The position numbers were made by a program, and so were the translations under genes. The notes under the pieces are model-generated. The model saw only the letters and a program-made list of their open reading frames with translations. It was not told where the DNA came from and did no database searches. A stretch of DNA of 37,718 nucleotides from Methanothrix sp049663825 (GTDB lineage Archaea > Halobacteriota > Methanosarcinia > Methanotrichales > Methanotrichaceae), in the NCBI GenBank assembly GCA_049663825.1, contig JBATEC010000235.1, positions 1-37,718 on the forward strand. Direction: 5' to 3'. Position 1 is the first letter of the stretch. Each line of letters begins with the position of its first letter. Below are positions 32,684 through 37,718 of this stretch, piece by piece.

Positions 32684-33739
32684 CTAAAAGATAGCTATTA
32701 TGTCAGACGGCCCGGCCCTTCTTACAATGCTGGAAAGAGGGGCCATAGACCCCCACATATTATCCGATTTTTTATCGATAACCATCACTCTTGCCTCTTT
32801 TCCTTCCCGAATGGACCCAAGCCTCTGATCAAGACCTGTTATTTTAGCACCATTTAGCGTGCACATCTTAAATACCTGTCTATCGTCATGCAGCAGAGCC
32901 TTACTGATAAAATGCATCTCATCAAAGATGTCCGGCGAGTTCATCATAACGTTATCTGTTCCAACGGCAATTGTAATGCCCAGCTTTACCATCCGGTTCA
33001 CATTGGGTAGACCTACGCCGGTCACCAGATTGGATCTGGGACAGACGACGACAGGAAGGCCAAAGTCGGCCACATCCCTCAGATCCGCCTCGCCCGCCCG
33101 GTTCATATGCACCAGGAAATCCGGATGAAGGGCAAGAGCATCGCCGATATCGTCATTACCGGCTTCGCCTGCATGCACTCCCACCGCCTGGCCGGCTTGG
33201 CGTGCTGCTGCCACAGCAGCCAGGAGTTGGTCTGGATCATGGTCCCGGGTGCTGCTTATCCCCAGGCCCCAGCAGCTCTCCGGGATATTTATCTGACAGG
33301 GGCCTGGCCGTCCCAGGATTTTAGCAAGAAGAGGCAGACCGCGCACGGCTTCTTCCAGCATGCTTACGCCCTCAGCACCCCCCTCCCGGAAATCGGCAAA
33401 TGCACACGTACCCGACGAAGCCATCAGTTGCAGGCTTCTTCTCATGCCCTCCAGAAGAACAGCGCGCGGCACTTGGGCCAGCATTCGTGCCTTCAATCCA
33501 CCTGGACCGACCAGCTCAGAGAGCGGCAAAAATGGAGGGTCCTTGAAGGCAGAGTCGCCCACATGGACGTGTGCGTTCACGAAGCCTGGGCAGACAATGC
33601 CCTCATAGTCAGCGTCTACATGCTCTGAGCCAAACTCCCGGATGATGCCATCACGGATGCTGATGTAGCCATCCTGTGGTGTAAAATCATCTCCATAGAT
33701 TATGGTTCCTTGCAGCAGAATCTCGCGTGCTTGAGGCAT
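32684..33739 (-). CDS. Amidohydrolase (cytosine/adenosine deaminase-like, COG0402)
   Basis: A 351-residue metal-dependent hydrolase. Metal motif HVH is in GFVNAHVHVGD near residue 58, then VHAGEAGN supplies the third His, FLVHMN the fourth, and GTDNVMMNSPD the metal-binding Asp. The C-terminal GSIREGKEARVMVIDKK is characteristic of the amidohydrolase barrel proteins. The substrate is unknown; deamination of a nucleobase or related compound is plausible. I start at ATG 33739, since a box A-like CTAAATAGC lies about 25 bases upstream and starts further up would run into the divergent riboflavin gene. Confidence 0.85.
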   Translation of the reverse strand: MPQAREILLQGTIIYGDDFTPQDGYISIRDGIIREFGSEHVDADYEGIVCPGFVNAHVHVGDSAFKDPPFLPLSELVGPGGLKARMLAQVPRAVLLEGMRRSLQLMASSGTCAFADFREGGAEGVSMLEEAVRGLPLLAKILGRPGPCQINIPESCWGLGISSTRDHDPDQLLAAVAAARQAGQAVGVHAGEAGNDDIGDALALHPDFLVHMNRAGEADLRDVADFGLPVVVCPRSNLVTGVGLPNVNRMVKLGITIAVGTDNVMMNSPDIFDEMHFISKALLHDDRQVFKMCTLNGAKITGLDQRLGSIREGKEARVMVIDKKSDNMWGSMAPLSSIVRRAGPSDIIAIF

Positions 33740-33759
33740 ACCATTAAAATGGGCCGGCA

Positions 33760-33771
33760 AGCTATTTAGCT
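33760..33771. promoter_or_regulatory. Shared AT box between amidohydrolase and riboflavin reductase genes
   Basis: GCTATTTAGC lies between two divergent starts (33739 minus and 33783 plus) only 43 bases apart. On the minus strand CTAAATAGC is about 25 bases before ATG 33739. On the plus strand the same box lies 18-20 bases before ATG 33783, slightly too close, so a second box further back may also be used. Confidence 0.4.
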
Positions 33772-33782
33772 CCTCTTTGCCT

Positions 33783-34469
33783 ATGAGAGAAGCATTGACC
33801 AGGCCCTTCGTATTCATCAATAGCGCCATGAGCGCAGACGGCAAGATAAGCTCCTTTGAGCGCAGCCAGGTGAGAATCTCCGGTCAGGCGGACAAAGCCA
33901 GGGTCGACCTTCTAAGGGCGGAGAGCAACGCGGTCATGGTCGGGGTGGGAACGGTGCTGGCAGACGATCCCAGCCTGAGGGTGAAGTCGGTAAGCTCTCG
34001 CGAGGCCAGACGAAAGAGGGGGCTGCCGGAAGACCCGCTTCGCATTATTGCCGATAGCCGGGCAAGAACGCCTCCTTTTGCCAAGGTACTGGGACCGGGA
34101 TGTCTCATTGCGGCCACAGGCTCTGCGCCGCAGGAACGACTGGATAGGCTCGCCTCAAAGTGTGAGATAATAGTATGCGGGAATGAGCAGGTCGATCTGA
34201 CTGAGTTATTTTCCCGGCTTTTTGATAGGGGCGTCAAACGTCTCATGGTGGAAGGAGGAGCTACGCTCAACTGGTCGCTGCTCAAGCTTGGCCTGGTGGA
34301 TGAGCTTTATGTCTACATCGGGGCGATGCTCATCGGAGGAGAGACGGCACCTACACTGGTGGATGGACCGGGCTTCAAAGAGCATTTTCCCAGGCTGACC
34401 CTAAGCTCTGCAGAGCGGCTGGACGAGGGAGTGCTTCTCAAATGGAGCCTGTCAAGCGAGCTGCCCTGA
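33783..34469 (+). CDS. 2,5-diamino-6-(ribosylamino)-pyrimidinone 5'-phosphate reductase (RibD-type)
   Basis: A 228-residue reductase of the archaeal riboflavin/F420 precursor pathway, related to MJ0671 of Methanocaldococcus. The RibD C-terminal reductase domain is present alone: RPFVFINSAMSADGKISS at the start, ISGQADKARVDLLRAESNAVMVG, TVLADDPSL, DPLRIIADSRARTP, and MVEGGATLNWSLL with VDELYVYI. The NADPH and substrate-binding residues fit this family and no deaminase domain is fused. ATG 33783 is preferred to TTG 33777 because homologues begin near MxRPFVFIN. Confidence 0.92.
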   Translation: MREALTRPFVFINSAMSADGKISSFERSQVRISGQADKARVDLLRAESNAVMVGVGTVLADDPSLRVKSVSSREARRKRGLPEDPLRIIADSRARTPPFAKVLGPGCLIAATGSAPQERLDRLASKCEIIVCGNEQVDLTELFSRLFDRGVKRLMVEGGATLNWSLLKLGLVDELYVYIGAMLIGGETAPTLVDGPGFKEHFPRLTLSSAERLDEGVLLKWSLSSELP

Positions 34470-34478
34470 AGATTAAGC

Positions 34479-34931
34479 CTACTCCTTTTTCACCACAAGC
34501 ACGGGAATACTGGAGCTTCTAACCACTTTATCGGCCACGCTGCCCAGGAGAAACCTTTCCAGGCCAGTGGCTCCGATTCCGCCCATGACGATGAGGTTCA
34601 TATCGCCTTCTTTTGCGACGCGGATGATGTCCTCGGCTGGATAGCCCTCCGTGATCTTTCTGGTCACGGCGATGCCGGCAGTCTCCGCAATCTTTTCTAC
34701 TCTTTTTGTGGCCTCATTCCCCTGATTTTGCAGATTGCTTCTTATGCCTGCGATCAGGTCGTCGGCAACCTTTGAGACCAGGTCCCCCAGAGGGCCATAC
34801 TCCTTGCCGATATCCACGACAAAAAGAACTGTAACGGCCGAGCCGTAGAGCTTGGCCATTTCGATTCCCGCCTCTGCGGCCCTCTCGCTATGCTTGGAGC
34901 CGTCGGTTGCAATCAAGATCCGTTCAAACAT
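34479..34931 (-). CDS. Universal stress protein (UspA family)
   Basis: A 150-residue protein: MFERILIATDGSKHSERAAE at the start and GGIGATGLERFLLGSVADKVVRSS as the nucleotide-binding signature near residues 116-139. It is clearly related to the stress protein at 32237-32674 (same opening and signature). GGAGCTGAG precedes ATG 34931 and the DUF169 stop lies six bases upstream, so the two genes are probably one unit. It is convergent with the riboflavin reductase. Confidence 0.93.
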   Translation of the reverse strand: MFERILIATDGSKHSERAAEAGIEMAKLYGSAVTVLFVVDIGKEYGPLGDLVSKVADDLIAGIRSNLQNQGNEATKRVEKIAETAGIAVTRKITEGYPAEDIIRVAKEGDMNLIVMGGIGATGLERFLLGSVADKVVRSSSIPVLVVKKE

Positions 34932-34937
34932 GATTTC

Positions 34938-35639
34938 TCAGCTCCTCATGAACTTGTCCCAGCCCTGGTAGTGAGTCTTGAGGACTGTGCAGATATTCTC
35001 CATCATCGCGAAGGGAATGCCCACCACTACCGCCTCATCCGTCAGGCCGGAGTTTTTCGCAGATCCGTCGCAGCCTAAAGAGATGTTAACCTCTCCTTTG
35101 AGGTAGGGCGAGGCCGTGGCATCCACGCAGAAGGACTGGATTCCAGCGGTATTGAAGCTGGCCCGGCCTCCCTCCTTGAACATGACGGCCTGCACAATTC
35201 GCCGGGCGCTGAGCGGATTGCCCACGAATATCACCACATCGGGGTTCATGACCATCTTGTCCAGAGGGGCCACGTAGGTGGCAATCGTGCTGCCGGGAAG
35301 AAGGCGCGGCATGTTGGAGGCGATGCTGCTGCCTATATCCTTGGTCTCGCACTTATGCAGCTTGTCAAAGTACAGAGATCCAGAGGCAATGTTTTCCGGG
35401 CACTGCATAATGCCCAGGCCCGAGGCTCCGCCCTTGCATCCGTGAAATTCGGCCCGTGCCAGGAAGCTCTTTCCCTCGAGCCTCGCTCCCTGGATCATGC
35501 CGCAGTAGTGAATGGGCTTCTCCGCGGACTCGAGATCTTTTGGAATTTCCGCTTCGCTTTTAAACAGTTTTACGCCAACGATATTGTCGCGAATTGCCAG
35601 TGAGGACTTCAATATGTCAGACATCTCTTTAAGATTCAT
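34938..35639 (-). CDS. DUF169 family protein
   Basis: A 233-residue protein of the DUF169 family found in methanogens and anaerobes. Conserved segments are SSLAIRDNIVGVKLFKSEAE, HYCGMIQGARLEGKSF, FHGCKGGASGLGIMQCPEN, GNPLSARRIVQA, FNTAGIQSFCVDATASPYL and ISLGCDGSAK. The repeated cysteines suggest a metal or redox site but no activity is established. Both ATG 35654 and ATG 35639 are possible. I chose 35639 (MNLKEMSDIL) because GGTG lies about ten bases before it; the 70 residues upstream are poor coding sequence. Confidence 0.8.
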   Translation of the reverse strand: MNLKEMSDILKSSLAIRDNIVGVKLFKSEAEIPKDLESAEKPIHYCGMIQGARLEGKSFLARAEFHGCKGGASGLGIMQCPENIASGSLYFDKLHKCETKDIGSSIASNMPRLLPGSTIATYVAPLDKMVMNPDVVIFVGNPLSARRIVQAVMFKEGGRASFNTAGIQSFCVDATASPYLKGEVNISLGCDGSAKNSGLTDEAVVVGIPFAMMENICTVLKTHYQGWDKFMRS

Positions 35640-35823
35640 CTCAATACACCGCATAGTAGGAGGACCGGATGGCATTTCCCACTTGCGCTCCGCTGCAATG
35701 GCGAAAGATGTGATGGGGGGTAATTTTAAGGAATTTGATGGATTGTCAGGAGAAAATGCCGGAAGGAATATGAAAAGATACAAATATCCAGCGAAAATAT
35801 ATGAAGAAAAGAAAAAAAGATAT

Positions 35824-36249
35824 TTAATCTGCCTGGGACTCCTCCGGATAGCGAGAGATGATATTGCCTGAAGCATCCGTTAAGGTAGCCACATCTCCAT
35901 CATTGTTCCAGATGGATAAGCTGCGGTTCCAGAAGAGATCTGCAGAGGTGTCATTTCCCATCCCCGTGCGAATCTTGGCCTTGGCCCCTGCACCCAAGCT
36001 GAAATCCGGGAACTTGTAGGTGTGATTTTGTGCATCCTCCAGCGTCCAGCCGGCCAGATTGACATCCGCGCTCCCCAGATTGGATATCTCCACCCATTCA
36101 TCAATCAAGTTCTCTTTCTCCGGGCTGGGAGCAGCAAAATTGGCATTGGTTATGGCGATACCGCTCTCTGCTGCGCCCTGCACCAATGCCGCCCCCAGAA
36201 AGATGACGGCAATGGCGATCAGCGCCCCTGCAAATATTCGGTTATTCAT
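35824..36249 (-). CDS. Exported lamin-tail-domain protein
   Basis: A 141-residue protein from ATG 36249, supported by GGAGAAATAAAG and a signal peptide (MNNRIFAGALIAIAVIFLGAALVQGAA). The mature part is one lamin-tail domain (LTD): IAITNANFAAPSPEKENLIDEWVEISNLGS, ADVNLAGWTLEDA, HTYKFPDFSLGAGAKAKI and WNNDGDVATLTDASGNII. LTD proteins are beta-sandwich exterior modules, here standing alone. The open frame extends 18 codons upstream without support. Confidence 0.85.
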   Translation of the reverse strand: MNNRIFAGALIAIAVIFLGAALVQGAAESGIAITNANFAAPSPEKENLIDEWVEISNLGSADVNLAGWTLEDAQNHTYKFPDFSLGAGAKAKIRTGMGNDTSADLFWNRSLSIWNNDGDVATLTDASGNIISRYPEESQAD

Positions 36250-36351
36250 CTTTATTTCTCCAGATTTGCTTTTCAGCAATTTAGTATTATTAATACTTAT
36301 CATACTTCAGTAATATAAATTTTTCTAAGGAGTTGTGTTGCTGCAAAGTTG

Positions 36352-37071
36352 ATGGATTATAATAGGAATAAAATTAATCGTCTCGCTGCCCGTCGAATCC
36401 GCGGACCCGTGCCACCGAAGACTGGTCGTGGATGGCGAGCCAGGGCGAACGGCAGCTTTGCCAGCCCACCTCCTGTGCGCCAACCGAATATATCAGTTGC
36501 AACAAATACGAAACCCATGGAAGACGATATAATTTATGAGAAGGCAGTTGAAATACTCAATCCCGGCCGGCTTTATTTTGCCCTCAAAGCCATGCGAAGC
36601 TCGCCGGTTAAGATATCGTTTGACATGGGCGACCTGAATCTAACATCAGGGGCCGTCTCTTCGCTGGTAAGCATCGAAGGGAATTTGCCGGAAGAAGTAC
36701 AGGCTATGCAGTGGCTTGTGCCCCTGGAGGATCTGAAGATATTGCAGGATTTGATCCCGCCTGATACATATTACTGGGAGAACCGGGCCCTTGTACTGGA
36801 GTGGCAGTGCGATCTGGTTGTTGACAGCACGATTGATGAAAAGAACCCCCTGGAGACGCTCGACCAGGAAGAAGAGTATCGCGATCAGCTCCTGGTCACC
36901 AATCGAGAGTATCGTGAACTGCAGATGGCATTGGATGACTGCAAAGCCCACATACCGCAGGTTCTCTTCTCCATCTATCCCGACCGATTGAATTTCGCAT
37001 TCAATTGTTCAGAGCAGGATGAAATTGTGGGGACGATGATCCAACTGAGGGGGCAGAAAGAAGCACGATAA
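36352..37071 (+). CDS. Protein of unknown function with basic disordered N-terminus
   Basis: A 239-residue protein. Residues 1-55 are rich in Arg, Pro and Asn (NRLAARRIRGPVPPKTGRG) and look disordered and possibly nucleic-acid-binding. The remainder is acidic and of alternating helix/strand pattern (EKAVEILNPGRLYFALKAMR, VSSLVSIEGNLPEEVQAMQW, LEWQCDLVVDSTIDEK). No signal peptide or membrane helix is present. I do not recognise a family. An AT-rich TAATATAAATT box lies about 35 bases before the start (TTG 36349 or ATG 36352). Confidence 0.6.
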   Translation: MDYNRNKINRLAARRIRGPVPPKTGRGWRARANGSFASPPPVRQPNISVATNTKPMEDDIIYEKAVEILNPGRLYFALKAMRSSPVKISFDMGDLNLTSGAVSSLVSIEGNLPEEVQAMQWLVPLEDLKILQDLIPPDTYYWENRALVLEWQCDLVVDSTIDEKNPLETLDQEEEYRDQLLVTNREYRELQMALDDCKAHIPQVLFSIYPDRLNFAFNCSEQDEIVGTMIQLRGQKEAR

Positions 37072-37119
37072 TTTTATAAAATTTTTAAGTTAAGATGAAT
37101 GCATAACAATTGATTCTCT

Positions 37120-37250
37120 CGCGCCCGCCCTGAGGCTGTGCAGACCGCGCGGCAGCCCACGAAAGCGGCACTCCCCTGCGTTGCCGTTGGCCAGTCGCTC
37201 CTCTCACCGCCATAGCGCGAGGCCCGCGTGGCACGCCCGTGAGCACAACC
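37120..37250. other. GC-rich intergenic island
   Basis: This 130-base stretch is strikingly GC-rich between AT-rich flanks, in a 240-base gap without a convincing gene. It contains short self-complementary pieces, for example GCGTG-G-CACGC at 37226-37236 and repeated CCCGC/GCGCG runs. It could be a structured RNA, a dispersed repeat or a gene remnant; a minus-strand open frame here is Arg/Ala-rich and looks accidental. Confidence 0.35.
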
Positions 37251-37313
37251 TGCTAAGCTCTGAAATCTAAATCGCATATTTCATATCCTTTGAAGCTCGA
37301 ATAAGATATTGAT

Positions 37314-37571
37314 ATGTTCGCGGAATACATTCAGGCGGCTCTGGAGAAGGCACAATACAAAGTCATCGATAATGGCAACGAGCCATATTTTGTGGATGTT
37401 CCAGAATTAGATGGTGTTTGGGCGACAGGCTGCACTGTTGAGGAGGCACGCAGGAATTTCATCGAAGCTCTTGAGGATTGGATCGCAGCACATCTGCTGT
37501 GGAATCTGGCACTTCCTCCAATTAGCGGTCAAACCATAAGCGTCTCAAAGGAGCCGATACCTGTTGCCTAA
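37314..37571 (+). CDS. hicB: HicB-family antitoxin (locus 2)
   Basis: An 85-residue protein with the HicB fold: QAALEKAQYKVIDNGNEPYFVDVPELDGVWATG, followed by CTVEEARRNFIEALEDWIA. It is preceded by an AT-rich box but no strong ribosome-binding site. The stop overlaps the TTG start of the hicA gene that follows, as in coupled toxin-antitoxin pairs. The antitoxin sequence is distinct from that of locus 1, so the two pairs probably do not cross-regulate. Confidence 0.85.
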   Translation: MFAEYIQAALEKAQYKVIDNGNEPYFVDVPELDGVWATGCTVEEARRNFIEALEDWIAAHLLWNLALPPISGQTISVSKEPIPVA

Positions 37572-37718
37572 GCTGTTTCCTGTATCGCGATCCGAGTTGA
37601 TCCACCGACTGAAAGAGCTTGGATTTGAGGGCCCGTTTCCTGGCAAGAAGCATCAACACATGAAAAGAGGGATTACATTGGCCATCATCCCAAATCCACA
37701 TGGTGAGAAGATAAGCGT
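37564..37718 (+). CDS. hicA: HicA-type toxin (locus 2), cut by window edge
   Basis: A frame opens at TTG 37564, overlapping the last codons of hicB, and remains open to the edge (51 codons). It reads MPKLFPVSRSELIHRLKELG, then PFPGKKHQHMKRGITLAIIP, matching HicA with the catalytic His in KKHQHM. The C-terminal helix lies beyond the window. Family members are mRNA interferases held inactive by HicB. Confidence 0.85.
   Translation, partial: MPKLFPVSRSELIHRLKELGFEGPFPGKKHQHMKRGITLAIIPNPHGEKIS

Noticed and set aside
37074..37277. 67-codon minus-strand frame over the GC-rich island
   Set aside because: Arg/Ala/Gly-rich composition follows from GC-rich DNA; no ribosome-binding site or domain. I treat the region as non-coding of unknown nature.
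1..37718. CRISPR array, rRNA genes or complete insertion sequence
   Set aside because: No regularly spaced direct repeats, no rRNA sequence and no transposase-like protein were seen on either strand.

Overview
The window is chromosomal DNA of a methanogenic euryarchaeon, most likely a Methanothrix (Methanosaeta) or close Methanosarcinales relative. Pointers are the archaeal lsm-rpl37e-purF cluster, a PUA-domain protein, archaeal riboflavin-pathway reductase, dUTPase, TrmB regulator and COG1361 proteins, DUF1614 and DUF169 genes, box A (TTTAWATA-like) promoters about 25 bases before start codons, and frequent TTG/GTG starts. The genus is inferred from protein style, not proven. The gene density is that of an ordinary chromosome, with no CRISPR array, rRNA, complete insertion sequence or prophage.

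Layout. 1-1.3 kb: edge of a membrane-protein gene and a secreted protein of unknown function (copy A). 1.3-7.2 kb: lsm, rpl37e and purF on the minus strand, divergent from a PUA gene, two membrane proteins, an adenosine-specific-kinase-like gene, pyrC and hsp20. 7.2-9.7 kb: HicA/HicB pair, a secreted DUF4139-like protein and a decayed S9 peptidase fragment. 9.7-15.2 kb: two methyltransferase-type genes, a TrmB regulator with a perfect inverted repeat at its start, and a divergent three-gene cluster encoding a membrane-anchored extracytoplasmic protein plus an ABC ATPase and permease. 15.3-20.2 kb: a secreted protein, a MITE-like inverted repeat, an acylphosphatase-like protein, a phosphatase/NAD kinase pair in which the kinase appears to start at ATT, and a 36-residue membrane peptide overlapping a sodium/solute symporter. 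20.3-24 kb: tRNA-Val, a MgtC/DUF4010 protein, an orphan solute-binding protein, an endonuclease III and tRNA-Glu. 24-29.3 kb: secreted proteins including copy B of the first gene, DUF1614, dUTPase and an AT-rich HEPN-type gene. 29.3-36.3 kb: ACT protein with PaaK-type CoA ligase, a decayed winged-helix regulator, CBS and universal stress proteins, an amidohydrolase divergent from the riboflavin reductase, DUF169, and a lamin-tail-domain protein. 36.3-37.7 kb: an unknown protein, a GC-rich intergenic island and a second HicB/HicA pair cut by the window edge.

Together these are housekeeping nucleotide and cofactor genes (purF, pyrC, dUTPase, NAD kinase, riboflavin reductase), translation/RNA genes (eL37, Lsm, PUA, two tRNAs), stress genes (Hsp20, three USP/CBS proteins), and a set of lineage-specific envelope proteins. 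I see no strong case for a wholly new system. The best leads are the probable AUU start of the NAD kinase, the micropeptide upstream of the symporter, the duplicated secreted family with an invariant C-terminus, the altered iron-sulfur ligand set in endonuclease III, the TrmB-operator/ABC-exporter module and the solitary HEPN gene.
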